DNA of 25,962 nucleotides from Planctomycetota bacterium (GTDB lineage Bacteria > Planctomycetota > Brocadiia > JAJRTI01). The translations under genes and the position numbers were made by a program. Numbering within the stretch: the first letter of the stretch is position 1; each line of letters opens with the position of its first letter. Location of the stretch: contig JAJRTI010000148.1 of NCBI GenBank assembly GCA_024278415.1, positions 1 through 25,962 on the forward strand, written 5' to 3'. The notes beneath the pieces are model-generated. The model had not been told where the DNA came from, did not search any database, and saw only the letters and a program-made list of their open reading frames with translations. Shown here piece by piece: positions 1 to 8,409 of the stretch.

Positions 1-190
1 GCGCATAGTCGTGCATGAGCAGATCGAACGTGACCATCACCGCGCGGCGCCGGCCGTCGTCGAGCACAAGCGCTTTTGCGTAGATGTCGTCGTGGATGCC
101 GAGGAAGGGCTGCCGGTAGAGGCTGCCGTATCCGCCCATCTCGGTCTTCACTGCGGGCGTGATGAGTTCCCGTGCGGCTCCGAAGTTCAT
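1..190 (-). CDS. Neutral/alkaline ceramidase-like protein, N-terminal fragment (cut by window start)
   Basis: Sixty-three N-terminal codons are visible, and the rest lies outside the window. The reading begins MNFGAARELITPAV and continues with GGYGS, GIHDDIYAKALVLDDG and VMVTFDLL. This spacing of an ITP motif, a GYG, a GxHDxxYAxAL and a final FDLL or SLDLL strand is what I know from the N-terminal domain of neutral/alkaline non-lysosomal ceramidases, which hydrolyse the amide bond of ceramide-type lipids using a zinc site further downstream. The ATG at 190-188 has AAGGAG six bases upstream, which supports the start. No signal peptide is visible, so the protein may be cytoplasmic or belong to the many bacterial ceramidase-like proteins of unknown substrate. 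Family assignment is fairly good; the substrate is unknown. Confidence 0.72.
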   Translation of the reverse strand, partial: MNFGAARELITPAVKTEMGGYGSLYRQPFLGIHDDIYAKALVLDDGRRRAVMVTFDLLMHDYA

Positions 191-252
191 GATCGGCTCC
201 TTGTGGCGTATGTAGTCGGCTGTCGGTCATGCGCGCTTCTGGCGCGTGGCGC

Positions 253-280
253 ATTGTACCATACGCGCCGTCGCTGTAAC
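253..280 (-). promoter_or_regulatory. Candidate sigma-70 promoter for the ceramidase-like gene
   Basis: Read on the minus strand, GTTACA (275-280) is followed after 16 bases by TACAAT (253-258), with a TGG just before the -10 that makes an extended -10. The predicted start of transcription near 246 leaves a leader of about 55 bases before the ATG at 190. The call is by eye. Confidence 0.45.
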
Positions 281-380
281 GCTCCTATGACTCGGAGTTC
301 TGCGTGTGCATGGCCGAGATGATGATGCAGCACCTGGCCTCCCCCGCCTGATGGCCAGCATGAACGACTCCAGGGCGGAC

Positions 381-409
381 TTGCATTGCGCCGCCGGCGT
401 GCTTATGCT
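381..409 (+). promoter_or_regulatory. Weak candidate promoter for the phosphodiesterase gene
   Basis: TTGCAT (381-386) and TATGCT (404-409) are separated by 17 bases, about 45 bases upstream of the ATG at 455. The match to consensus is only partial, so this is a weak suggestion. The rest of 191-454 holds nothing else I recognise. Confidence 0.25.
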
Positions 410-454
410 GCGGCCGCTCCATGCTTTCATCCTTTTGGCCTCGGAGGTCCGACC

Positions 455-2299
455 ATGCCCGCTGCCAAACGCGCGATGCTCATCGGGATCGACTCGATGA
501 TGATCAAGCGGCTCGACAAGTTCGCGGCCGAGGGCCGGCTGCCCCATCTGAAGCGCCTCATGGACCGTGGCGTGTCGAGCCGCGCGTACCCGACCATCCC
601 TACGGTCACCGATCCCAATTGGACGACCATCGCAACCGGCGCGGACAGCGGCACGCACGGCGTGTACGTGATGAAGTTCAACTCCACGCTCTGCAAGGCC
701 GAGTGGATCTGGCAGGCCGCGGAGCGCGTGGGCAAGAAGTCTATCGTGCTGCGCTACCCCGGCGGCTGGCCGCCGCCCATCGAGAACGGCATCACCATGG
801 AGAGCGGCGCTCCGGCCGGGTCAGTCGGCGTCGTGAGCTTTTCCAAGCTCTACACCAATGAACATCACACGCGCTTCACCGGCGATGCGCTCAGGGGCCC
901 GCGCCTGGAGCCAGTGCAGGTCGACCTCCAGCCCGCGAGCGGCTGGCGGAACGTGCCCGAGTCCAAGCGGCCCGCGCTCGCGGCGGACGTGCCCTGCTAC
1001 GCGAACGACGGCGGGCATGGCTACACGTTCCACATGCTTGTGCTCGCGGACGGCGACGGATACGACCGCGTGATCCTCAACTCGACCGAGGACGCCTCGG
1101 CGCCGGAGGCCGACATGCGCATGGGCGAGTGGAGCCCGTTCATCACCAAGCCGTTCGAGTGCAAGGCTGGCGTGCGCGAGGCCGCGTGCCGATTCAAGAT
1201 CATCAACCTGAGCCCCGACGCCGCGCAATTCACGCTCTACCGCTCGCAGGTGCACGCGACCGAGGGCTTCACCTACCCCGACTCGTTGGCCAAGGAGCTG
1301 ACCGACCACTGCGGGCCGTACTACGACAACCCTAACCGCCTCTTCCTCGCGCTGGGCTGGTTCGACCACTACTACGAGGAAGTGGACTACCACACGCGCT
1401 GGATGGCTAAGGCGGCCGAGTATCTCACCGAACGGCACGACTGGACGCTCTACTTCACGCAATGCCACTGCCCGGACTACGCGGAGCACGAGTGGCTTGG
1501 CGGCATCGACCCGCTGTCCGGCCGCTACAGCGACGCGGAGGCCGAGAAGTGGTGGGACGCGTACCGCGGGGTGTATGAGTTGATGGACGCGCACGTGGGC
1601 CGGCTGGTCGAGATCGCCGGCGACGACACGGCGATTGTCGTCGTGTCGGACCATGGCCACATCATCCTGCGGCGCCGCGTGCTCGCGGGCAACGCTCTCG
1701 TGGACGCGGGGCTCATGGCGGTGGACGAAGCGGGCCGCGTGGATGCGTCGCAGTCGCAAGTGCTGCCGGCTCCGGGCCACGGCTTCCTCCGCGTGAACAT
1801 GAAGGGCCGAGAGCCGGAGGGCGTGGTGGAGCCGGCGGATTACGAAACCGTGCGGGAGCGCGTGATCGCGGCGCTCTTTGGCATCGTGGACGAGGAGACC
1901 GGCCTACGGCCCATCGCGGTGGCGTTGCGCACAGAGGAGGCTGGCGTGCTGGGTTGCGCCGGGCCGCACGCGCCGGGCGACATCATGCTGCTGCCGGCCG
2001 CCGGGTACGCGGAGGACACGCACTACCAACCCGGTGCGGAATCGCTCATCGTGAAGCCGGACCCGCGCTTCGGCGTGTGGGGCGGCAGCGAGGGCACGCA
2101 CGGCCACCTGCCGAGCGTGGACTACTCCGCGGGCGCAATCATGCCCGCGTTCATCATGGCCGGCCCGGGTGTGAAGGCCGGCGTGCGCCGAGAGCAGCCC
2201 ATCTACCTGCGCGACATCGCTCCCACTCTCGCGCACCTCGTCGGCATCCCTTGCCCCAAAGACGCGGATGGCCGGGTGTTGCGCGACCTGCTGGAGTAG
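455..2299 (+). CDS. Type I phosphodiesterase / nucleotide pyrophosphatase family protein
   Basis: This 614-residue protein belongs to the alkaline phosphatase superfamily, whose members hydrolyse phosphate or sulfate esters with two metal ions. The N-terminus reads MLIGIDSMM (metal-binding Asp13), followed by TVTDPNWTTIATG around residues 50-62, where Thr52 is the likely nucleophile, and then GTHGV. Later motifs include CPDYAEHEW, VVSDHGH around residue 400 and a C-terminal THG before the end, all typical metal ligands. The frame is open upstream to 386, but the ATG at 455 is preceded by GGAGG seven bases away and begins the family-conserved strand, so I chose it. There is no signal peptide. 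The gene is divergent from the ceramidase-like gene and convergent with a sulfatase-family gene. The substrate cannot be read from sequence; phosphonoacetate, nucleotide or lipid-linked phosphodiesters are possible. Confidence 0.85.
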   Translation: MPAAKRAMLIGIDSMMIKRLDKFAAEGRLPHLKRLMDRGVSSRAYPTIPTVTDPNWTTIATGADSGTHGVYVMKFNSTLCKAEWIWQAAERVGKKSIVLRYPGGWPPPIENGITMESGAPAGSVGVVSFSKLYTNEHHTRFTGDALRGPRLEPVQVDLQPASGWRNVPESKRPALAADVPCYANDGGHGYTFHMLVLADGDGYDRVILNSTEDASAPEADMRMGEWSPFITKPFECKAGVREAACRFKIINLSPDAAQFTLYRSQVHATEGFTYPDSLAKELTDHCGPYYDNPNRLFLALGWFDHYYEEVDYHTRWMAKAAEYLTERHDWTLYFTQCHCPDYAEHEWLGGIDPLSGRYSDAEAEKWWDAYRGVYELMDAHVGRLVEIAGDDTAIVVVSDHGHIILRRRVLAGNALVDAGLMAVDEAGRVDASQSQVLPAPGHGFLRVNMKGREPEGVVEPADYETVRERVIAALFGIVDEETGLRPIAVALRTEEAGVLGCAGPHAPGDIMLLPAAGYAEDTHYQPGAESLIVKPDPRFGVWGGSEGTHGHLPSVDYSAGAIMPAFIMAGPGVKAGVRREQPIYLRDIAPTLAHLVGIPCPKDADGRVLRDLLE

Positions 2300-2342
2300 C
2301 TATCGGCCCAAACAGTCTGTCAACGAAAGGCGGGACTCGCGC

Positions 2343-2420
2343 GCCTGTAGTGCTCACGTCAGTGAGCCTCTGCCGGCGTGCATGGTGAGCAGAAGGCTCA
2401 CTGACGTGAGCACTACAGGC
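2343..2420. repeat. REPIN-like dumbbell palindrome (GCTCAC type)
   Basis: Arms 2343-2369 and 2394-2420 are perfect 27-base inverted copies. Each arm carries GTAGT and then its own small hairpin, GCTCAC-GTCA-GTGAGC (2352-2367 on the left). GTAG followed by a hairpin, present twice in inverted orientation, is the architecture of REPIN/BIME elements. It also could fold as one long hairpin and hinder transcription from either side. Confidence 0.75.
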
Positions 2421-2446
2421 ACAAGACCGCTGGTCCTGCTACGAAA

Positions 2447-2479
2447 AACGGGCTTGGCGACGTCGTCGCCAAGCCCGTT
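2447..2479 (-). terminator. Candidate rho-independent terminator between convergent genes
   Basis: A perfect 15-bp stem (2447-2461 with 2465-2479) has a three-base loop. On the minus strand the stem runs into five T residues (complement of A2444-2448), as expected for a terminator of the sulfatase transcript. It lies about 265 bases after that gene's stop codon. On the plus strand no T-run follows, so termination of the phosphodiesterase transcript here would be weaker. Confidence 0.5.
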
Positions 2480-2617
2480 GTGTTGCTGCCGTGTGTGGCC
2501 GGCGAGTGTCGTGTCACGCTTGTGCTGTCGCACCGCCCGCGGCACAGCAGATGATGCCTCCTCTGGCGTGCGTGGCAGCGGGTGCAGGGGGGATTGCCGC
2601 CGGACTGCGTCGCGCTT

Positions 2618-2695
2618 GTAGTAGGCCCGTGAGGGCCTTCGGTTCGGGCGACAATTCGCCGTGGGAGCAGAGGGCGCCCTTACGGTCGCCACTAC
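2618..2695. repeat. REPIN-like dumbbell palindrome, diverged copy
   Basis: The ends are GTAGT (2618-2622) and ACTAC (2691-2695). The left half folds as AGGCCC-GTGA-GGGCCT (2623-2638), and the right half as a seven-base stem with one mismatch around loop TTAC (2673-2690). The two halves are only partly complementary to each other, so this copy is older or of mixed origin. The layout is the same as in the element at 2343-2420. Confidence 0.55.
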
Positions 2696-2744
2696 GAGCG
2701 GGCCGCTCCCGCTGTCGACATTTCAGGCGTAACACGACACTAGG

Positions 2745-4262
2745 CTACACGTCGAAGTTCCGGCGCAGGGCCAAGATGTCTTCGGGCGTGTTGCACTTTT
2801 CGAGGTATTCCACGTACTTTGCGTGGATGTCCTTGGCCACGTCCTTGTTCTCTTCGAACACGTCGTGCTGCTGCTCGGGGTCGTCGTTGAGATTGAACAG
2901 CTTCGGCCGGTAGTCGCCCATCTTGTAGTCCGCTTCGCCGTCGCCGGAGGAGAAGGTCGTGGGCAGATCGGGGTCTTCCACGCCGTCGGCCTTTTCGCCG
3001 GCCCAGTGGAGGTTCCAGCCGTCTTCGGTGACGATGGAACTCTTAGCCAAGCGCGGGGTGTTGCTTTTGAGCGAGAAGCTCGACACCGCGATGTCGTGGA
3101 GCTGGTCCGTGTCGCCCATCATGAGGGGCATGAGCGACTTGCCGTGGAGCGAGTCCACGTCGAGGCTCCACGCGAGCTGGCGGTGGAAGCCGCACTGGAG
3201 GAGCTGCACGGTGGACTCGCCGGCCGCGACGCCGGTCTCGATCGCGCCGAACATCTCCAGCAGCGTGGGCATGAGGTCCACCGAGGTGACGAGCGCGTCG
3301 GAGCGGAAGCCCTCTTCCTGTTCGGGCAGGCGGATCATGAGCGGGATGTGCGCGCACTCTTCGTAGAGCCAGATGGTCTCGAAGAACTCGTCGATGATGA
3401 TGTCCTTGCCGATGAGGTCGTGCTCGCCGAACATGAAGCCGTGGTCGGTGGTGAAGATGACCGCGGTGTTCTCGCGCAGCCCCAGGTCGTCGAGCTTGTC
3501 CAGGACCTTGCCGATCCAGCGGTCCACGAGCGAGCACTTGCCGGCGTAGAGCGCCTTGATGTGGTGCAACTCGTCTTCGTCCAGATAGTTGGCCGGCGCA
3601 TAGTGGGGATAGATGACATCTTCGCCGTCGTACCCGGGGTCGTACATGTCCACGTAGTGCTTCGGCGGGTCGAACGGCTCGTGGGGATCGAACGTGTCGA
3701 TGTAGAGGAAGAAGTCGTCGCGCTGGTAGTTGCGCTCCAGCCAATCGCACGCGGTGGTCATGGTCTTGGCCACGAACCAGTCGGACTCCTTGCGGCGCTC
3801 GGACACGTTGCGGAGGTACTGGGTGACGATGAAGTCAGGGTTGCGCATCTTGGCTGGGTCGCAGGGGAACTCGACTTCTTCGGGTGCGGTCTCGAGCCGG
3901 TCGTTTTCCTGGCCGCGGATCCAGTTCCAGCCGGTGAAGCCGCGGGCGTAGTTGAAGCCGTTCTGCGCGATGTGGGGCGTGTCGTGGATCATCATACTGA
4001 CGCAGTCCTGCGCCTGGAGGATCTGCGGCAGCACGACTTCGTCGGCCCCAAGGGGCTCCCAGCCGGCGTACGTGAAGTTGTTCTTGCCCACGAGCACGTC
4101 CCAGCGGTTGGGCACGGTGGGGAAGGAGTTCATGTAGCAGCGGTCGAACACGAACGCGTTCTCGGCAAACCGGTCGAGACAGGGGGTCTTGATCCAGTCG
4201 TTGCCGTACGCACCGAGGTAATCGCGACGGAAGGTGTCGCACATGATAAAGACGACGTTCAT
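2745..4262 (-). CDS. Sulfatase-family hydrolase with a non-canonical active-site motif
   Basis: This 505-residue protein has the sulfatase (PF00884-type) fold. It starts NVVFIMCDTFRRDYLG, with Asp9 as a metal ligand, and has TTDHGFMFGEHDL in the middle, holding the second metal-site Asp and His. Known sulfatases carry C/S-x-P-x-R, whose Cys or Ser is oxidised to formylglycine. Here the equivalent segment is SFPTVPNR (Ser46-Arg53): Ser and Pro keep their places but the Arg is displaced. The enzyme may be an atypical sulfatase or a phospho/phosphono-ester hydrolase of the same superfamily. There is no signal peptide. AGGAG lies six bases before the ATG at 4262. It is the last gene of the minus-strand run but has a plausible promoter of its own. 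Confidence 0.82.
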   Translation of the reverse strand: MNVVFIMCDTFRRDYLGAYGNDWIKTPCLDRFAENAFVFDRCYMNSFPTVPNRWDVLVGKNNFTYAGWEPLGADEVVLPQILQAQDCVSMMIHDTPHIAQNGFNYARGFTGWNWIRGQENDRLETAPEEVEFPCDPAKMRNPDFIVTQYLRNVSERRKESDWFVAKTMTTACDWLERNYQRDDFFLYIDTFDPHEPFDPPKHYVDMYDPGYDGEDVIYPHYAPANYLDEDELHHIKALYAGKCSLVDRWIGKVLDKLDDLGLRENTAVIFTTDHGFMFGEHDLIGKDIIIDEFFETIWLYEECAHIPLMIRLPEQEEGFRSDALVTSVDLMPTLLEMFGAIETGVAAGESTVQLLQCGFHRQLAWSLDVDSLHGKSLMPLMMGDTDQLHDIAVSSFSLKSNTPRLAKSSIVTEDGWNLHWAGEKADGVEDPDLPTTFSSGDGEADYKMGDYRPKLFNLNDDPEQQHDVFEENKDVAKDIHAKYVEYLEKCNTPEDILALRRNFDV

Positions 4263-4329
4263 GCCTTTCTCCTACGTGTCACAGATGGCTTGGGTATGGC
4301 GTGCTTGGAGTCGCCTATGGAAATCGCCC

Positions 4330-4358
4330 ATTGAACCGAAAACCTGTGGGCAAGTCAA
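4330..4358 (-). promoter_or_regulatory. Candidate sigma-70 promoter for the sulfatase gene
   Basis: On the minus strand TTGACT (4353-4358) and TTCAAT (4330-4335) are separated by exactly 17 bases. The predicted transcript would begin near 4323, giving a leader of about 60 bases. This suggests the sulfatase gene is transcribed separately from rimO. Confidence 0.45.
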
Positions 4359-4419
4359 ACGAGAGACATCAGGAGTTTCCCCATGGGATTTGCGAATCCG
4401 AACGGCAGACGCCGCAGGC

Positions 4420-4487
4420 TTGTCGCAGGGCGATTCATCGCCCGTCTCTGCGCCCGAAGCAACGGGCGATAAATCGCCCTACGACAA
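4420..4487. repeat. REPIN-like dumbbell palindrome (GGGCGA type), overlapping the rimO end
   Basis: Arms 4420-4445 and 4462-4487 pair over 26 bases with two mismatches. Each arm holds the small hairpin GGGCGA-TTCA/TTTA-TCGCCC. The spacer (4446-4461) begins CTCTGCG, as does the spacer of the copy at 8410-8473, and both copies lie in the same orientation, so the two are homologous. The right arm extends into rimO and contains its stop codon (4479-4481). Confidence 0.75.
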
Positions 4488-5780
4488 ACCGCCCCGCTCG
4501 CCCACCAGGTCATAGTCCGCGGCGCCCGTGATCCGGATGTCGATGAAGTCGCCGGGTTTCAGATCGGCATCGGCGATGTAGATGCAGCCGTCCACGTCCG
4601 GCGCGTCGCCGTGCGTGCGGCCGGCCCAGACTCCCTCGTCGTCGCCGGGGCCATCGATGACACAGGGGAGCACGCGGCCCACGAGCGATGCGTTCTGCTC
4701 GAACGCGATCTGCTGTTGGAGCGTCATGACCGCGTCGAGGCGCTCCTCCTTCACGTCGTCCGGCACTTGGTCCTCGAAGCTCGCCGCGGGCGTGTCTTCT
4801 TCCGGCGAATAGGCGAACGCCCCCAGCCGCTCGAAGCGCATCGCTTCGAGGAATGCAAGCAGCTCTTCGAAGTCCGCGTCCGTCTCCCCAGGGAAGCCGA
4901 CAATGAAGGTGGTGCGGATGAAGCACTCCGGCAGGCGCTCGCGGAGCGCAGCGATGAGTTGGCGGATCTCGGCCTGTGTCACGCGCCGGCGCATGGCCTC
5001 GAGCATACGGTCGCTGATGTGCTGGAGGGGGAGGTCGACGTACGGCACGACCTTGGGCGTGTCCGCAAGCGCGTCGATCAGCTCCGGGTAGTAGCGCGCC
5101 GGGTGGGTGTAGAGCAGGCGCACCCACTCGACGCCGTCGATGCCGGCAACGGCCGGGAGCAACTCGTGCAAGCGCTGCCGGCCGTAGAGGTCGAGGCCGT
5201 AGCGGGTGGTGTCTTGCGCGATGAAGCACAGCTCGCGCGCACCGTCGGCGACGAGTTGCCTGGCCTCGGCCACGAGCGATTCGAAGGGCGCGCTCGTGAA
5301 GGGCCCGCGGATATCGGGGATCGCGCAGTAGGAGCAGCGGTTGTCGCAGCCGTCTGCGACGCGCAGGTAGGCGTAGTGCCGCGCGATCAGGCGCAGGCGG
5401 GGCGGCACCTCGCATGCAGACGCGGCAGGCTTGGCCCCAGTGCAGAACGCGACGATCTCGTCCTCCGCGTGCAGGCCGATGACCGCGTCGGCCTCGGGCA
5501 GCTCCTGGGCCAACTCGTCGCGGTATCGCTCGGCGAGGCAGCCGGTGACGGCGATGCGTTCGAGGTTTCCCTTCCCCTTCTGCTCCGCGCAGCGGAGAAT
5601 GACGTCGAGCGACTCCTCTTTGGCGTCTTGGATGAAGCCGCAGGTGTTGATGATGAGCACCTGCGCGTCGTCGTGGTCCTCGCAGATCGTGCACCCGGCC
5701 TCTGCGAGCCGAGCGATGAGCCGCTCGGAGTCGACGAGGTTCTTGGCGCAACCCAGGCTGATGATGGAGACGCGGGGCAT
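4479..5780 (-). CDS. rimO: Ribosomal protein S12 methylthiotransferase RimO
   Basis: This 433-residue radical-SAM enzyme adds a methylthio group to an Asp of ribosomal protein S12. The N-terminal UPF0004 domain starts VSIISLGCAKNLVDSE, with cluster cysteines at about 11, 47 and 81 (INTCGFI, VTGCLAERY). The radical-SAM CxxxCxxC is CDNRCSYC at residues 145-152. The C-terminal stretch from about 365 fits the TRAM RNA-binding domain. SLGCAKNLVDSE and PDIRGPFTS are typical of RimO rather than MiaB. Length is normal. No Shine-Dalgarno sequence precedes the ATG at 5780; instead there are short repeats (AACCAGT units). The last four residues and the stop codon lie inside a dumbbell repeat, so the native C-terminus may have been altered. 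It is downstream of ftsK in the same direction, with a 99-base gap. Confidence 0.95.
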   Translation of the reverse strand: MPRVSIISLGCAKNLVDSERLIARLAEAGCTICEDHDDAQVLIINTCGFIQDAKEESLDVILRCAEQKGKGNLERIAVTGCLAERYRDELAQELPEADAVIGLHAEDEIVAFCTGAKPAASACEVPPRLRLIARHYAYLRVADGCDNRCSYCAIPDIRGPFTSAPFESLVAEARQLVADGARELCFIAQDTTRYGLDLYGRQRLHELLPAVAGIDGVEWVRLLYTHPARYYPELIDALADTPKVVPYVDLPLQHISDRMLEAMRRRVTQAEIRQLIAALRERLPECFIRTTFIVGFPGETDADFEELLAFLEAMRFERLGAFAYSPEEDTPAASFEDQVPDDVKEERLDAVMTLQQQIAFEQNASLVGRVLPCVIDGPGDDEGVWAGRTHGDAPDVDGCIYIADADLKPGDFIDIRITGAADYDLVGERGGLS

Positions 5781-5794
5781 GGGCAGGGGTCAGC

Positions 5795-5875
5795 AACCAG
5801 TAACCAGTAATCAGTGGGCAGAAGCCAATGGTTGATGGGCAGACGCCCCCTCATTAACCATCAACCCTCAACCAT
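5795..5875. repeat. Short AACCAGT and TCAACC repeats in the ftsK-rimO gap
   Basis: Positions 5795-5815 are three tandem seven-base units, AACCAGT, AACCAGT and AATCAGT. Positions 5828-5843 (minus strand TCTGCCCATCAACCAT) recur exactly at 21117-21132. Positions 5859-5875 match 21130-21146 at 15 of 17 bases. The gap holds no ribosome-binding site for rimO. Confidence 0.6.
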
Positions 5876-5879
5876 GGCG

Positions 5880-8330
5880 CTACGCGTCTTGGTCCTCTGG
5901 GTCGGGCGCCCCGTAGGTCTCCTCCCACTCTTCCATGGTCATGTTGACCTCGCGTGCTTGGCTGCCTTTGTATTCGCCGACGATGCCGGCGGCTTCCATC
6001 ATGTCGATGAGCCGGGCCGCGCGGGAGTAGCCGACTTCGAGGCGGCGTTGGAGGAGCGAGAGCGAGCCGCGCTGGCTCTCGACGATGATGCGCACCGCCT
6101 CTCCGAAGAGGGGGTCTTGCACGGAGGGGTCTTCGGCGCTGGCGGACTTGAGTTGCACAAGCTCCCTGCTGTACTCGGGCGAGCCCTGCTCGCGCAGCCA
6201 CTCGCAGATCTCGCGCACCTCGTGCTCGTCCACAAACGCGCCCTGGGCGCGGATGAGCTTGGACGAGCCCGGGGGCAGGAAGAGCATGTCGCCCCGGCCC
6301 AGCAGGGCTTCTGCGCCGTTGCGGTCGAGGATGGTGCGCGAGTCCACTTTGGACGCGACCTGGAACGCGATACGCGAGGGCAGGTTGGACTTGATGAGGC
6401 CAGTGATGACATCCACCGACGGCCGTTGTGTGGCCATGATGAGGTGGATGCCCACGGCGCGGGACTTTTGCGAGAGGCGAATGATGGACGCCTCGACTTC
6501 CTTCGACGCGACCATCATGAGGTCGGCCAGTTCGTCGACAATGATGACAATGTACGGCAGGTGCTTGGGCACTTCGCTGAGGTCCATACCTTCGCCGTCG
6601 GGGTCGAGGCGCTGCCGAATGCCCTCTTCGCCAAGCCGGTTGTAGCTGTTGATGTTGCGCACGCCCACGTTGGCCATCATGCTGTAGCGGTCGTCCATCT
6701 TGGCCACGGCCCATTCGAGCACAGCCGCGGCCTTTTTCATGTCGGTGACGACCGGGCTGATGAGGTGCGGGATGTCCTTGTAGACCGATAGCTCGACCAT
6801 CTTGGGGTCGACCAGCAGCAGCTTGACCTTGTCGGGCCGGTGCAGCATGCACAGGCTCATGATGATGGAGTTGATGCACACGGACTTGCCCGAACCGGTG
6901 GCGCCGGCGATGAGCAGGTGGGGCATCCCGGTGAGGTCGGCCACGAGCGGCGCGCCAGCCGCGTCCCGGCCCAGTAGCAGCGGCAGGCTGTGCTTCTTGT
7001 TGTCCGTGCTGAGCGTGTGGAACAGGTCGCGCATCTTCACCGTGTCGCGGAACGCGTTGGGCAACTCCACGCCCACGGTCGACTTGCCGGGGATGGGCGC
7101 GACCACGCGCACGCTGACGGCTTTCATGGCCCGGGCGATGTCGTCGGTGAGGCTGACAATCTTGTTGACCTTGATGCCGGGCGCGAGTTCGATCTCATAC
7201 TGGGTGATGACTGGGCCCTTCTCGATGGCCACGACCTTGCCGCCGATATTGAACTCGGAGAGCGTGGTTTCGAGCTTGCGCGCGCGGGTGCGCACGTCTT
7301 CCTCTTCGCTGCCTAGGCGGACGATCGGCGCCTCGTCGAGCAGCTCCACCGGCGGCGGATCGTACTCGTCCTCGCCGTCCTCGCGCTCGATGAGAGAGAG
7401 CTGTTTGGGCTTCTTGGGGGGGCGCTTCTTGCGCTTGGGTTCTTCAGCAGGCGAGGCGGGCTTGGGCTTGGGCTCCGGCGGCGCCTCCCTCACCACGGGC
7501 TCCTCGCGGACTTCCTTCTTGGGCCGGTCCGGCTTCTCCTCAGGCGCCGGCGCCTCCACGGCTTTGGCCGGCTCTGGCTCGGGTGCGAGTTCAGGCTCCG
7601 TGTACCGCCGGTAGCGTGGCGACTCGGCCGGGGGCTCAAGCGCCTCCTCGGCGTCCCAGTCCGGCGGATTGGTGGCGGCCTCGCGATGGGCGGCCCACCA
7701 GTTGGCGATGCCGCCCCGCATGTTGGCCCACGACTGGACCAACCAGCGCACGACCGCGGAGTAGCCGCGCCGCGCCCATGCGCCCAGGGTCTCCACGATG
7801 GGCACCAGCCCCGAACCGCCGGCGAGCACGCAGCCGATCACGAAGCTAATGGCGACAAGCAGAATGGAGCCCACCGGGCCGAGATGCCTGAGGCAGACCT
7901 GGCTGAGCTTGTACCCGATTCCACCGCCTTGCATCACGTCGTCGGGGCTGTTGTGGGTCAGCGACACGACGAGCGGCATGGCCACGCATACCACGAGCGT
8001 GAGCACGAGCGTGCCGGCAAGAATGCTCCACGCCCGAGGCATGGGCTTGCCTCCCACACCCAGCACGCCCCACACCGTGCCCACGAGCACGGGCACAAAG
8101 ACGGCGATCCCCAGGGCGCGGCGCAGCAAGCTGGCCAACTGTGCGCCCCAGATGCCGCACCAGTTGTGCACGGCCGCCCCGGGCTGGTAGTCTTCCACGT
8201 CCGTGCGGCTGTACGACAGCAGGCTGACGAGCGCAAAGAGGGCGATGACCAGAATGACGCCCGAGCGCACCCGCGCGGCCATCTGCCGCTTGGCCAAGCC
8301 CGGCTCCGAGTTCTCAGAGGAGTTTGCCAA
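5880..8330 (-). CDS. ftsK: DNA translocase FtsK/SpoIIIE
   Basis: This 816-residue protein is a hexameric ATP-driven DNA pump at the division septum that clears and resolves chromosome ends. Four hydrophobic segments lie near residues 24-42, 75-97, 104-126 and 152-180. A Pro/Glu/Lys-rich linker (about 225-320) follows, then the motor. Walker A is GATGSGKS (about 476-483) and Walker B is YIVIIVDELADLMM (about 590-600). The C-terminal winged-helix gamma domain (about 740-800) contains SLLQRRLEVGYSRAARLID, the usual contact region for KOPS-type DNA sites. The chosen start is TTG at 8330, because an in-frame stop lies shortly upstream and no ATG intervenes. A GGAG sits 12 bases before it, which is far. 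ATG at residue 17 is an alternative start. A dumbbell repeat lies 80 bases upstream. Confidence 0.95.
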   Translation of the reverse strand: MANSSENSEPGLAKRQMAARVRSGVILVIALFALVSLLSYSRTDVEDYQPGAAVHNWCGIWGAQLASLLRRALGIAVFVPVLVGTVWGVLGVGGKPMPRAWSILAGTLVLTLVVCVAMPLVVSLTHNSPDDVMQGGGIGYKLSQVCLRHLGPVGSILLVAISFVIGCVLAGGSGLVPIVETLGAWARRGYSAVVRWLVQSWANMRGGIANWWAAHREAATNPPDWDAEEALEPPAESPRYRRYTEPELAPEPEPAKAVEAPAPEEKPDRPKKEVREEPVVREAPPEPKPKPASPAEEPKRKKRPPKKPKQLSLIEREDGEDEYDPPPVELLDEAPIVRLGSEEEDVRTRARKLETTLSEFNIGGKVVAIEKGPVITQYEIELAPGIKVNKIVSLTDDIARAMKAVSVRVVAPIPGKSTVGVELPNAFRDTVKMRDLFHTLSTDNKKHSLPLLLGRDAAGAPLVADLTGMPHLLIAGATGSGKSVCINSIIMSLCMLHRPDKVKLLLVDPKMVELSVYKDIPHLISPVVTDMKKAAAVLEWAVAKMDDRYSMMANVGVRNINSYNRLGEEGIRQRLDPDGEGMDLSEVPKHLPYIVIIVDELADLMMVASKEVEASIIRLSQKSRAVGIHLIMATQRPSVDVITGLIKSNLPSRIAFQVASKVDSRTILDRNGAEALLGRGDMLFLPPGSSKLIRAQGAFVDEHEVREICEWLREQGSPEYSRELVQLKSASAEDPSVQDPLFGEAVRIIVESQRGSLSLLQRRLEVGYSRAARLIDMMEAAGIVGEYKGSQAREVNMTMEEWEETYGAPDPEDQDA

Positions 8331-8409
8331 CGGGGTGTGCGGCTCCAGCGCTATGAGGGCTTGTCAGATGGGAGATTGGGAGGAACGGGCGCGCGCCGTC
8401 AGACCGTTC

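Larger units (their letters stand above)
2300..2744. other. 445-base convergent spacer made largely of palindromes
   Basis: No coding frame here looks real. The stretch contains a near-perfect dumbbell palindrome (2343-2420), a perfect 15-bp hairpin (2447-2479) and a second, imperfect dumbbell (2618-2695). It separates the convergent phosphodiesterase and sulfatase genes. The remainder, 2480-2617 and 2696-2744, holds nothing I recognise. Confidence 0.7.

Noticed and set aside
2343..2420. The palindrome as a short CRISPR array
   Set aside because: There are no direct repeats with spacers, only one inverted pair.
2823..4334. A 503-codon plus-strand frame opposite the sulfatase gene
   Set aside because: It is the antisense shadow of a clear sulfatase-family gene, with low-complexity Val/Glu/His composition and no domain signature.
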